A DNA stretch of 64,000 nt from CAAFZY01 sp964410325 (GTDB lineage: Bacteria > Pseudomonadota > Alphaproteobacteria > RF32 > CAG-239), in the NCBI GenBank assembly GCA_964410325.1, contig CAYPFN010000007.1, positions 8,674 through 72,673 of the forward strand. Reading direction: 5' to 3'. Below are positions 18,232 to 28,400 of this stretch, one piece after another. Under the pieces are notes generated by a model that made no database searches, had not been told where the DNA came from, and saw nothing but the letters and a program-made list of their open reading frames with translations. The position numbers and the translations under genes are program-made. Position 1 is the first letter of the stretch, and each line of letters begins with the position of its first letter.

Positions 18232-19239
18232 ATGATGAAAAAGGTAGGTAAAATAACAGTATTCTTGCTGCTGAGTTTGATTGTTTTTTCATCGAACAGC
18301 GCCTTTGCTGCCAGCGGCGATATTTTTACGATTATCTCCAACAAAATGGTATCTACCATTCAGGATGTCCGTAAAATTGTTTATGTTATTGCCGGTTTTG
18401 GCTTAATTATGTTCGCCGTTTTGGCGATTTTTAATAAGATAAGCTTCAAGCATCTGGCTTATATAATGATTGGTTTGTCTCTGCTTTCACTTATGATGCC
18501 GTTTATTAATTATTTCAGCGGTGCTGAACTTAGCGATTCTGAATATTCTTATGAAAACTTTATTGCCGGCGGCGATGCCAGTATTATCGGCAGTGATGTG
18601 GAGAGCCAGGAGGATTGTACGCTGGCATTGTGTCCGGAGGATACTGGAGATTCGGAAGACTCTTCGGATGAGGTGAAAGACTTGATAGATGAGTCAGGAA
18701 TAGGAGATTTGAATGAGGAAAATTCCGACACGACGACGGAATATGATAGTAAGAGTTTTAAACAAACTTTTAAGGATACTGTTAATACTACAAAAAATGT
18801 TGTCGCCGCAGCTCAAAATGTTGTTGGTGCCGTAAATTCCGGCATAAATGCGGTTGATGCTGTCAAAGATGGAATAAGTGGTGTTAACAGCATTATCTCT
18901 AGCGATGGAAACATCTTAGATAAACTTGGTAGTCTGGCATCTCTTATTGGTTCTACGTCTACCAATGTTGCTGGTAATATAGGAGGCGCTACAAGCTATT
19001 TGGGTAATGCTCTAGGTAATAGCGGTACTGCAGGTGATATTGCTACAGGAAGTAACAATGTTTCCGGTGCAATAGAGGATTCAGGCGTCGGTGATGTCTT
19101 AGACTCAATCAGAGATGGGGTTAGTGATGCCAGCAGTGATGTTGTGGATTATACATCTGGTACGCAAGATCTTGCAGATTATGGTAATAGTGCTATAGGT
19201 GTTGGCAATAGTATAGGTGACTGGTTTAATAGTAATTAA
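18232..19239 (+). CDS. VirB2-like protein with long Ser/Gly/Asp-rich tail, copy 3
   Basis: This 335-residue protein starts at ATG 18232 (AGGGGGC ribosome-binding site). Residues 1-110 repeat the VirB2 plan: signal peptide ending AFAA, then IVYVIAGFGLIMFAVLAIF and LAYIMIGLSLLSLMMPFI with a charged hinge between. About 220 residues follow that are not found in VirB2: an acidic segment with two cysteines (DCTLALCPED), then a low-complexity stretch of alternating hydrophobic and Ser/Gly/Asn/Asp residues (NVVGAVNSGINAVDAVKDGI). The tail looks surface-exposed or fibrous. It could cap or decorate a pilus. No catalytic motif is seen. Confidence 0.65.
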   Translation: MMKKVGKITVFLLLSLIVFSSNSAFAASGDIFTIISNKMVSTIQDVRKIVYVIAGFGLIMFAVLAIFNKISFKHLAYIMIGLSLLSLMMPFINYFSGAELSDSEYSYENFIAGGDASIIGSDVESQEDCTLALCPEDTGDSEDSSDEVKDLIDESGIGDLNEENSDTTTEYDSKSFKQTFKDTVNTTKNVVAAAQNVVGAVNSGINAVDAVKDGISGVNSIISSDGNILDKLGSLASLIGSTSTNVAGNIGGATSYLGNALGNSGTAGDIATGSNNVSGAIEDSGVGDVLDSIRDGVSDASSDVVDYTSGTQDLADYGNSAIGVGNSIGDWFNSN

Positions 19240-19244
19240 ATAAT

Positions 19245-19272
19245 GAATCGTTCGGTAGCCGTCGGACGATTC
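19245..19272 (+). terminator. Imperfect hairpin between pilin copy 3 and virB3
   Basis: GAATCGT at 19245-19251 pairs with ACGATTC at 19266-19272 and the stem can extend with G-U pairs. There is no T tract, so it is more likely an attenuator or message boundary than a full terminator. Confidence 0.3.
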
Positions 19273-19363
19273 TGTCGATTTAGGCAAGTGGATTACTTTG
19301 TAAAAACAGTTGACGATGTTTTAAGGAAGTTTCACTATAAAGTAATTATTAAGAGGGGTTAAT

Positions 19364-19654
19364 ATGCGTGATATGATTTTAAAAGCAGTTGCCCAGCCTC
19401 CAAAAATTTTTTGGGGGCCGGTGTTGCCCGTTGCTTTAAATGTCGGGATACAATTCCCTTTTATGTTTATGATGATCGGCGTCGGTGATATGAACCCTTT
19501 GTTATTTGTCTGTAGTATTTTACTTGTACATGGCGCGATTGTTTTGGCTGGTACCCGTGAGCCGCATTTGTCGGCCATGATACAGGCTTTTGGTCAGACC
19601 AATAAAGTTTCAAACAACCTATATCCGGAAAGAGGAAATAAATTTGAACCCTGA
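19364..19654 (+). CDS. virB3: VirB3-like inner-membrane protein
   Basis: This 96-residue protein has two hydrophobic stretches (about residues 17-40 and 44-62) and a conserved-looking REPHLSAM motif after the second helix. Length, hydropathy and position immediately before the VirB4 ATPase match VirB3/TrbD, a small inner-membrane partner of VirB4. The end overlaps the start of virB4 by 11 nt, so translation is probably coupled. Confidence 0.75.
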   Translation: MRDMILKAVAQPPKIFWGPVLPVALNVGIQFPFMFMMIGVGDMNPLLFVCSILLVHGAIVLAGTREPHLSAMIQAFGQTNKVSNNLYPERGNKFEP

Positions 19655-22076
19655 TTTTGATTTTTTTACCATGTTTGTAGAAGGCTTAAGCAACGTAGAG
19701 GTTGCTGTTGCTGTTATTGGTTTTGTTTCAGCGGCGGCGTTTGCGGTTTTGCTTTCGACTAAGTTCGGCGCTTGGATATTGCCGCAACCGCGTGAATCGC
19801 GTGTATCAGACTTTTTACCGTTTGCAAAGCTGTTAGAAGACGGCATGACTATTCGTTGCATTAATGGTTCTTATGCCAGAGTATTCCGCATAACCGGTAT
19901 GGATTTGTCGTCGGCAACTCCGGAAAAGGTTTATTCTATGATGGAGGCGCGTAAATCATGGATTGATAACCTTTCTGAACTGCAAATTGTCTGCCGGGTC
20001 ATTACGCTACGCGAGCGCACGGAAATGGAAGATGAGCAAGGGGATTTTCAAAACACGCTGTTGGAAGAAGTTTCAAAAGTATGGGCCAGCAATATGAGCC
20101 GTATTTATACCAATCGCCATTATATTATTTTATCGGTTGTTGACCGCAAAGATGCTCTAAAAGATTTGAATTATGCCAGTCAGTCGCTGATTGCGACATT
20201 AGGCGAATATGGCGTATCGCAAATGTACGAATCTCCAGACAGTCCGGCTGTTGATGGGCCTCTCTATGTTTTCAGTCGTTTATGCAGCCCTGTTTCCAAA
20301 CCTGAGCCTAAAATCCGCCATGCTGAGGGCTCGGAATTAAATGAAATGCTGACCTCCGATCATATTCATTTCACGCGCGAGCAGGGAATTATCCGTTTCT
20401 TTTCCGGGGAAAAAGAACTTTATGAAATCGCCATGGGCATTCGTACAACCGGCGATTTTATGGATGAAAGCATGATTGTTTCATTGCTCTCGATTGACTG
20501 TGAGCTGGTATTGTTGCACAACATACGCCCGATTTTCAAACCGCAGGCACGCATGATGCTGATTCAGCAGCAAAGAATGGCTGTATTAACCAGTTTTTCG
20601 CCAGATATCATTAATCAATACAGCGAGGCTTTATCAACCATTGAAGACAGTGATGCCGATTATCAGGCTTTAACGGAATATTCTATGACGATTTTGATTA
20701 AAGGAGCCAGCAAGGAAGAGCTTGATTTCGGTGAGGCGGAAGTGCAAAGGATATGCCGTAGCTTCGGTGTGACGCCGGTTCGCGAAGGCTGGGTGGCGCA
20801 GGCAACTTTCTTTAGCCAGTTTCCGACTTATGATACTTATCCCCGGACTTACCGTTATTTATCAAGAGTTGTATCTTTGGCGATTTCGTTTGACAAGCCG
20901 GCGGAAGGTTTTAGCAAGAGCGACTGGGGTCCGGGAGCAATCACGATTTTCCGCACCATGTCCGGCTCGGCGTATCGTTTTCAGTTCCATGTTTCTGATG
21001 AGGAATCTGCTGTGGCACACTGTTGCATTATCGGTCCTACCGGCCAAGGTAAAACTACATTGCTAACGTTTTTAGCCGGTCAAGCCATGCGGCATAGCGA
21101 TTTGAAAGTTTTCTTCTTTGACCGCCATCGCGGTGCGGAAATTTTTACCCGGGCAATCGGTGGCGCCTATGTCGGCTTTGATGGAGACAACAAGAATGTA
21201 TCGCTTAACCCGTTTGATGCTGATAATACGCCAAACAACCGCGCTTTCCTGCGTCGTTGGATGAAGTCTATAACTCTGGCGGATGACGCGCTTTCCGAAC
21301 GTGAAATTGCCCGTGCGGTAACTACGGCCTTTGATTATCTGCGTCCGGAAGAGCGGATCATGAAAAATTTGTATAAAAGCTGTTTTTCGCCGACTGGAAC
21401 TATGCGTCGCGAATTATACCGCTGGATTAATCCAGATCAGTACGGCAATATTTTTAATGCCGAAAACGATAGCCTGGATTTAAAAGCTAAGCGTTTTATG
21501 GCGTTTGACTTCACTCATATCTTTGAAGATGAAACTCTTGCGCCGGCGGTTATTAGTTATATTATGCATCGTATTCAGTCTGAGACAGGCGAAACTGGGG
21601 TGCCGTCGCTGATTATGATTGATGAAACTGCGCCGATGTTAAAACACCCGATGTTTAGAGATTATTTCATAATAGGTTTGCAAGAAGGGCGTAAAAAACG
21701 TCAGGCATATCTGTGCGCTTTCCAACAACCGAATATTATTGATAAACTAGGTGTTGGTGAAGTTATTCGTGGTCAGTGCCAAACGATTATTTTCTTTAGA
21801 AATCCGCAAGCCATGCCGGAAGATTATGCAACATGGAGATTGACTCAAAGCGAGCTGGATTTTGTCTTTGGTAAAACCTATCGCGATTTTCCGTATGCCA
21901 TATTGTTGTCTCGTCCGGGAACAGGTGAGTCGGTTATTCTTGATGTTAATCTGGGCGCTTTGGGGCCATATTTAAAATTGTACAATTCCGGACGAAAAAA
22001 TGTTTTGTTGGTTGAAGAACTGATAAAAGAATATGGTGAGAATAATTTTGTTACAAAATATTTAAATATGGGCTAG
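19644..22076 (+). CDS. virB4: VirB4 T4SS ATPase
   Basis: VirB4 is the large conserved ATPase at the T4SS base that energises assembly and substrate transfer. I chose the TTG at 19644, 7 nt after AGAGGA, giving about 810 residues. The frame is open from a TTG at 19590, but that start would bury 65 nt in virB3. An N-terminal hydrophobic segment (VEVAVAVIGFVSAAAFAVLL) is followed by the CagE/TrbE/VirB N-terminal domain and the ATPase domain with Walker A (GPTGQGKTT, about residue 463) and Walker B (LIMIDETAP, about residue 655). No frameshift is seen. This gene defines the cluster as a VirB-type system. Confidence 0.93.
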   Translation: MNPDFDFFTMFVEGLSNVEVAVAVIGFVSAAAFAVLLSTKFGAWILPQPRESRVSDFLPFAKLLEDGMTIRCINGSYARVFRITGMDLSSATPEKVYSMMEARKSWIDNLSELQIVCRVITLRERTEMEDEQGDFQNTLLEEVSKVWASNMSRIYTNRHYIILSVVDRKDALKDLNYASQSLIATLGEYGVSQMYESPDSPAVDGPLYVFSRLCSPVSKPEPKIRHAEGSELNEMLTSDHIHFTREQGIIRFFSGEKELYEIAMGIRTTGDFMDESMIVSLLSIDCELVLLHNIRPIFKPQARMMLIQQQRMAVLTSFSPDIINQYSEALSTIEDSDADYQALTEYSMTILIKGASKEELDFGEAEVQRICRSFGVTPVREGWVAQATFFSQFPTYDTYPRTYRYLSRVVSLAISFDKPAEGFSKSDWGPGAITIFRTMSGSAYRFQFHVSDEESAVAHCCIIGPTGQGKTTLLTFLAGQAMRHSDLKVFFFDRHRGAEIFTRAIGGAYVGFDGDNKNVSLNPFDADNTPNNRAFLRRWMKSITLADDALSEREIARAVTTAFDYLRPEERIMKNLYKSCFSPTGTMRRELYRWINPDQYGNIFNAENDSLDLKAKRFMAFDFTHIFEDETLAPAVISYIMHRIQSETGETGVPSLIMIDETAPMLKHPMFRDYFIIGLQEGRKKRQAYLCAFQQPNIIDKLGVGEVIRGQCQTIIFFRNPQAMPEDYATWRLTQSELDFVFGKTYRDFPYAILLSRPGTGESVILDVNLGALGPYLKLYNSGRKNVLLVEELIKEYGENNFVTKYLNMG

Positions 22077-22155
22077 AAGGCAAAAAATGTTTTGTTTTTC
22101 AGAATCCATATGCTAAACTGAAACTAATATCAAGGACGTTTGTAAGGAGAGTGGC

Positions 22156-23583
22156 ATGAGAGGGAAAAATTATATCAAGCTTCTTTATATGAGCTGTACA
22201 GGCATAATGTTACATGTTTCTCCTGGGTTCTGCCAGTGGCCGACGTTGGATTTATCTCAAGTAACCAATATGATTAATGGCTGGACTTCGCAAATTGAAT
22301 CAACGTCTTCAACCATCCAGTCAACCATGTCTGTTGGCAATATCCAACAACTGTTGGGAGATTCTGTCGGCGGATTGTCAAAATTTACCAGTGCTGAAGA
22401 AAAAGCTGAAAAATTGGCGCAAAAAATTGAAAAACAGAAAAAAAGAGCGGAAAAACTAGCTGAATTAAAGGAAAAATATGAAAAACAGGTGGCAAATGCT
22501 CAGGCATTTGCAGAGAATATCCAGTCAGAAGTGAGTAATGTGGTTGAAGCTGGGCAAAATTTATACGAAGAAGGAAAGTCTGTTTATGATGAAGGCATGG
22601 ATGTGTATGAAGAAGCTCGGAGCGTGTATGATGATGTTGTGAGTACAGTTGATTTGACCAAAAGCGCAGTAAACAGCGGAGACTCGGAATTAGAAACAAA
22701 CGCAATCGGCACCACAGTTAATAACAGCATAAGCAGCGACACAAACAGTAGCTTATCCACAGCAACAAACAGCAATCTGTCTGCAGCAAATGGAGTGTTA
22801 TCTGATGAAATGACGGACGGTTTAGTTGACAATACGGCATTTTCTGAAGATGTTGGAATTGTTGAAAAGGATATCTCTGAACTTAATGCGGGTATGGAAA
22901 AAAATGCAGTAAACCAAATTCCGGCAACGACAACTGAAAATTCTGCTTTGTCGGAAGAAACAGCAATGCCTGCATCTTCAGCAATCGGACAGCGCCGTGC
23001 ATTCAAAACGGAAAATGCTGAGCCGGTTTCAGAGACAACATTGTCAGAGCGCCAAGCGTTTACAACATCCTCAGCAGAATTTACATATCAGTTTAGTCGG
23101 TCGTCTTCTTTTGCGCAAACAACCACGTATAAAACAGGAACCAATGATGATGGTAAATTTATCTATTCGGATATAATTGCCAACAAATGCGGAATCAATT
23201 TTGACGAAATTGATGAAGAAAAAATTGCCGAATGTGTAAAAATCTGGGTTCTTGGTATGCACGATAAAGATGCAACAACAGCATCTGATTGGAAAAAAGA
23301 ATATTCCAAGGCCACACAAGATCATGTCGCCTCAGATTTAGCAACGGCTCTGGTGCAAAAAACCTATTCTGCATCATTTGATTCTGAAGTTGCTGATGAT
23401 TTGGAAAACAAATCAGACGCCTTAACCAGTGAGCGGGAGGAAATTTCTTTTGTCGGCAAAGTGGCGCAAACCAATCAGGAAGTAATTATCCGTTTGATGG
23501 AAGCGATGACCAGCCAAGTTATAACAGATGCTTGGTCGACGATTGAACAGCTGGACGAAGATTATTATGATGACGAGGAATAA
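22156..23583 (+). CDS. Exported coiled-coil protein 1 of the T4SS cluster (VirB5-like position)
   Basis: I do not recognise a specific family. It is a 475-residue protein with a signal peptide (about residues 1-27, ending GFCQ), a Ser/Thr-rich stretch, then a strongly charged coiled coil at about 75-150 (EKAEKLAQKIEKQKKRAEKL). A low-complexity Ser/Thr/Asn linker follows, and a C-terminal helical domain with two cysteines (NKCGINF, AECVKIW). It occupies the VirB5 position directly after virB4. VirB5 proteins are exported helical proteins that reach the pilus tip, so a VirB5/TrbJ-like role is plausible but unproven. An AAGGAGAG ribosome-binding site precedes the start. Confidence 0.6.
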   Translation: MRGKNYIKLLYMSCTGIMLHVSPGFCQWPTLDLSQVTNMINGWTSQIESTSSTIQSTMSVGNIQQLLGDSVGGLSKFTSAEEKAEKLAQKIEKQKKRAEKLAELKEKYEKQVANAQAFAENIQSEVSNVVEAGQNLYEEGKSVYDEGMDVYEEARSVYDDVVSTVDLTKSAVNSGDSELETNAIGTTVNNSISSDTNSSLSTATNSNLSAANGVLSDEMTDGLVDNTAFSEDVGIVEKDISELNAGMEKNAVNQIPATTTENSALSEETAMPASSAIGQRRAFKTENAEPVSETTLSERQAFTTSSAEFTYQFSRSSSFAQTTTYKTGTNDDGKFIYSDIIANKCGINFDEIDEEKIAECVKIWVLGMHDKDATTASDWKKEYSKATQDHVASDLATALVQKTYSASFDSEVADDLENKSDALTSEREEISFVGKVAQTNQEVIIRLMEAMTSQVITDAWSTIEQLDEDYYDDEE

Positions 23584-23587
23584 ACTG

Positions 23588-24262
23588 ATGAATAAGCAAC
23601 TTTGGGTAATAAGTGGCATTGTCAGTTTAAGTTTGGGAGCGGCCTTTCCTGCTAATGCTGATATTGAAGCAATAAGCGCTACTATTAAAGGTGCCTATAC
23701 TAATGTTCAGGCTCAGCTTAAGACCGTACAAGATGCATCGGAATCGGTCACAAAGCTGAAAGATACTGTGGTGCAGAGCGTTACCGGAATTATGGATAAT
23801 GTTAATGATATTGTTGATACGGCCAGCAATCCGACTTCGCTTGTCGGAGATGTTTCAACATCGGTTTTAGGAGGGTTGAAAGATTCTCTGGACGGTTCAA
23901 AAAATGAAGATGAGTTGCTTGAGGAAGTCTCAAAAAATTATACGCGGGAGTTTGGTGCGGAAAACAGTATTACCGAAGCAAAAAATTTGCAGGCGTCATT
24001 AAATGAAAATATGGGAAAAAATGCGGCTATTTTGTTTGCTCGTACGCTGGTATTGCGTCAAGATTTGATGAAAGAGGAAAATCCAGATCATTCGTTGGAT
24101 ACGATTGATGCTGCTTTACAAGCCAGTAATGAAATGGTTATAAAATCACTGCGTCGCTGGAATAAAATTTTAGAAATGCAGGCTTATATAAACGAATATC
24201 AAAACACCAGAGAAATACAAAATTTTACACGTGATGCGGAGGAAAGCGGCGATGAAGACTAG
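23588..24262 (+). CDS. Exported helical protein 2 of the T4SS cluster (VirB5/TrbJ-like)
   Basis: This 224-residue protein starts at ATG 23588 (GAGGA ribosome-binding site, 4 nt after the previous stop). It has a signal peptide (about 1-23, ending ANA) and an almost entirely helical mature part (YTNVQAQLKTVQDASESVTKLKD). Its size and composition are the closest of the four successive exported proteins to VirB5/TrbJ, the minor pilus component. The C-terminal third (VLRQDLMKEEN to WNKILEMQAYINEY) has a counterpart in the next protein (ITQYRRDVFKKDIAYVLYTA), suggesting relatedness. Confidence 0.6.
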   Translation: MNKQLWVISGIVSLSLGAAFPANADIEAISATIKGAYTNVQAQLKTVQDASESVTKLKDTVVQSVTGIMDNVNDIVDTASNPTSLVGDVSTSVLGGLKDSLDGSKNEDELLEEVSKNYTREFGAENSITEAKNLQASLNENMGKNAAILFARTLVLRQDLMKEENPDHSLDTIDAALQASNEMVIKSLRRWNKILEMQAYINEYQNTREIQNFTRDAEESGDED

Positions 24263-25484
24263 AATTAAAAGCATAATTTTTGCCATCGTTTGCTTTTTTA
24301 CTATTGGAGGAATTTGCACGGCTCAGGCGCAGATTAAGTTCGGAACATCGGAAACAGCCGGCGCGATTATGAGCAATATTCAAAAAGCTGAAGAATGGGT
24401 GCAAAATCAGGTGAATACAGCTTCTCAAAAAATGCAAGAATTAATAACCGGGCCAAAAATTCAGGCGGCGGCTGAGAAAGTCCGTGCGTTAAAGGAAAGT
24501 ATTACATCGGCGGCAAATACGATTCAGGATACTTATGATGATATTTCAGACAGCGTCGACACAGTCTCGGAAGATGTTTCAGGAGTTAACGATAGTGTTG
24601 ACGATGTTAAGCAAACAGATACTATCAGCACGGCCAATTTAACTGTTCAACTGAATAACATTAATCAGCAAATAGAAGATTATAAAACATCGGTTTTAGA
24701 AGAAATGTCGGCAAAAATTCAGGCGACCCAGGATAACTATGCGGTTTTGCAGGCAATGTATGATGCTTCTGAAGACGAGGCTGATAAAGCGCTGCTTGCA
24801 GCTGAAATGTCTTCTTTGCAAGAAGAAATTGACAGTTATAATGCCTTGTTGAGCCAGATTGAAAATGACGGTGGCGAAGAATATTTGAGTGGCGACAGCG
24901 AATATCAGGATTTGCTTTCTCAGCGCGATGATATTGAGAATCAGTTAAAAGAAACAGCTGCTGAATCCACATCATCTTTCTTTCAGAATATGTTTAGCAA
25001 AACCGATGCTGAGAAACAGGAAGAATATAATGAAGTCATTAATAATAACTTTTTGCAAGAAGGGGAAGTCAATACGGTGGAAAATATTGCGAGGATAACA
25101 CAATACCGCCGAGATGTTTTCAAAAAAGACATAGCGTATGTTTTATATACGGCAATGAAACTGAAACTGCAATTAGACGAGGATTTAGAACGCATTGAAA
25201 CCAAGCAGGAAAACATGGCGGCGGCCGATTATAAAATGACAGCCGGAAATCTGCTGGTTGAACAACGGATTGAGGATATCAAAATTTTGTATAATTATAC
25301 TAATCTGCTGATTGCTGATTTACGATTGAAAACATCGCAAAATATGCTCAATCAGGATTATCGGTTGAAAAACTATGATAAAAATCCGGCAGCGCTTAAT
25401 TTGGATAATTATATTTTTACTGAAGACGACATTCCCTCAGATGAGGGCCAAGAAAGCTTTTTGGACAGCGTAACGGCAAACTAA
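24252..25484 (+). CDS. Exported coiled-coil protein 3 of the T4SS cluster
   Basis: This 410-residue protein starts at ATG 24252 (GGAGG 9 nt upstream) and overlaps the preceding gene by 11 nt. Signal peptide 1-26 (ending AQAQ) precedes long amphipathic helices interrupted by an acidic Asp/Ser-rich repeat (DDISDSVDTVSEDVSGVNDS) and a coiled coil at about 140-240. The C-terminal helical block resembles that of the preceding protein in pattern, as in TrbJ-like proteins. No enzyme motif is seen. It probably works in the periplasm or on the surface as part of the T4SS. Confidence 0.6.
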   Translation: MKTRIKSIIFAIVCFFTIGGICTAQAQIKFGTSETAGAIMSNIQKAEEWVQNQVNTASQKMQELITGPKIQAAAEKVRALKESITSAANTIQDTYDDISDSVDTVSEDVSGVNDSVDDVKQTDTISTANLTVQLNNINQQIEDYKTSVLEEMSAKIQATQDNYAVLQAMYDASEDEADKALLAAEMSSLQEEIDSYNALLSQIENDGGEEYLSGDSEYQDLLSQRDDIENQLKETAAESTSSFFQNMFSKTDAEKQEEYNEVINNNFLQEGEVNTVENIARITQYRRDVFKKDIAYVLYTAMKLKLQLDEDLERIETKQENMAAADYKMTAGNLLVEQRIEDIKILYNYTNLLIADLRLKTSQNMLNQDYRLKNYDKNPAALNLDNYIFTEDDIPSDEGQESFLDSVTAN

Positions 25485-25494
25485 GGAGGATATA

Positions 25495-28400
25495 ATGAAA
25501 AAATATAAATTAAACAAATGGGTTTTGCTGATAAATATATCCGTTATGCTAAATGCAAACGCTGTTTTTGGCTTTGGGGTTCTGCCTCCTGGACCGGTAA
25601 GTCCGACGATAGACCCCTTAACAAATGTTGCTGAATCTTTGGAAGGCGCAAGCGCGCAGCTGCTTACCGCCCAGGATGAGTTGCAGCAGCTACAAGGAGA
25701 GGTATTAAGCGAAATCAAGAGTTTTACGGACAATATCGGACTCAATTTAGGCAATACGCTGTTCAATAAAGAAAAAGACAAAGCAAATTTAAGTAGCGCC
25801 CGCACTATTGAAGAATGCCAAATAGCCGATATTACCAACGAGGCTTCCATAGTTGAGGCATTTCATACTTTGTTTTTAACTTATCCGGCGGATATACTTG
25901 AAAAATATCCAGAAAACCAACGTGCTGTTAAATTAGCTTATAAAAACAAAGCCATAGAGTTTGGCAATGACGCTATGATCGAAATGTATATCACTGTTCG
26001 CGATCTGGAAGAAAAAATGGAGGCTCTAAAAGAAGAATATGATGAATTGAGCACTTGCTATGTTCAAGGTGGAAGCTCAAACAGCAGTAGCTGTTCTAGC
26101 GCATCATCCACTGAAGAAGAGCTTGGCGTCTGGAGCAATTATTATAAGCTAAACGTCATTTATGATTCAATGCTCAGTATTACAGAGGAATTGATAGCCT
26201 TAAAAGCCCAATATGAAGTTGCGCAGGCTGTTTTAGCCGGCATTGAACCGGTTGAGGAAACATCTGAGGAAGACCAGGTCAGTTATAATGATGTCTTCCG
26301 CTATGTTCGTACGGATAAAAATGCTTTTGCCCAAATGTTTGCAACTATGCCAACGGCAACATCGGAAACAACAGCCGAAACAACGCAAACTACGGTATCA
26401 ACAGTAACGACACAAACAGCTTCCTCTGATGAAAGCACAACACAAACTGGAATTTTAGGAAGTTTTGTTTTAACAAACAACAATGCTGTTGCTGAACAAC
26501 CTAATCCGAATTTAGATATCGTTCAGGCGACAGCGTATGATATTAGTTCGCCTTTTGCTGGGACGGCTGATCAATTTCAGGCTTTAATTATTGCCAATAA
26601 TGCTTATCAAACTGTTCAAAAGGCCTTGAAAGCGCATAATTTAAAACAACAAATGCCTGAATATAGAAAAGTGTTTGTTGAATATAATAAAATGAAAACG
26701 CTACATGAAAAAGCGATTGAGCAACTTGTAAAATCAGAAAACTGCGCTGTAAATTATATCGGTAAATATTATGAAGATCCGATTGAAATGTGGTATGGAG
26801 AAGGGTGTAAATTGTCGGGACAAAATATATTCTGTGATTCTAACAGAAGTCTGACAACCGAAGCGTTGAAAAATTTATTACCAGGGGACAGCCTGTGCGA
26901 AAATGATAAATCGAAAATTTGTAGCAGTTATAGCATAAACAGTTATTCAAGCAGAGCAGGTTTTTCCGGATGGCTTATTTCTGCCTATAAAACGGCAAAA
27001 GCTGAAAAAGCTTTGAATTTAGATGAAAATGATTTTGCGACTGGTTTAACGGAAGAAGATATGGAAACAGATGTGTCAAACCTTGCGTCTTTAAGCGATC
27101 AATACAGTACTGAAGCGCAGGCAGGAACCTCAGATATTTCATTTTTGCGCCCAAGCGATGAGCCTAAAACAGAAGCCGCAATTCGTGAAAGCAATCTTGT
27201 TGCATGGCAACTGGGCGCTGAAGCGGCTAAGGCTATCGGCAATGATATGGCATCCGGCTCTTCTGAATGGGGAAAACTCGAATCCAAATATCCGTTGTGG
27301 GATGATGATAAATTGGTTTATAAACAGTATTTGACCGAAAAATACAAGAATATGCGCATTTACATTCAAACGATGAACTTACAGCCGTTTATAGCCAAGT
27401 TTGCTCTGGCGATTAATGATTTGTTGCCGTCAACGGGAACAGTAGATGAAGTGGTAGATTGGGCTGATGTTAAAAGCTATAACAATTCATTTCTAAACAA
27501 AGTTTTGGATTTGGTTAGTGCGGATAAAAAGAATACAAAAAGTTTTGAGGAAGTTGAAAATGTTCAGCAGCAAATTGATAATGCCATGAATAGCCTCAGA
27601 ACATCATTTAATGCTCAAATGGTATCATTAAATAATCAAAAAGATTCTATATATGTGGAACTTGATGATGAAAATTTAGCATTAAATGATTACAAAACAG
27701 AATATAATTCGGCAATGCAAGATAAAGCTGCAGCAGAAGGAGATATTGAGGGCCAAAAAGTTGTTATTCAAATCTCTCAAGAAAGAAAAGCTAAATCTTC
27801 TGATGTTATGAGCAATTTTGAATCAACAGCAGAAAGCACTATTGTTGAATCTAATAAAACAATTGCCACCGCTACGCAAAAAGCAGAAAGCGTTTTGCCG
27901 GAAATTGAAATAAAACGTAAGAGTATAGATACTTTAAAAGTAAGCTTAGAAAACAAAGAAAATGAAATTAGCCATGCAAAAAGCAGCTTTGCCGCTGAAG
28001 CATCAAGTCTGGAAGCTCAGGGAATTTCAAAACTTAAAGCAGAAATTACAACAATGGAGAACGCAAAGGCTTCTTTACTGGGCAACAGCAGTTATCTCAA
28101 CGATGTGGCAAACACGACAACTTATAGCAATGCCATAATGTTGAATATTCTGAAGAGTATTATAACCATAGCAGATAATGGTGCCTCAAATATTCGCGAG
28201 AAAATTATCAGTAAGATTGATGAAACGGCTGAACTGATTGAAAATATGGAAGACAGGCGTTTTGATGAGGCTTATTATGCCGACATTACTAATCTTCACA
28301 AGCAAATGTTGGATTATATTCAACATCCGGATATCAGTATTTCGATATCTGACGGCATATTGGGTTCTTTGCTGTCGGTCAGCACCGTAAACAAACTAGC

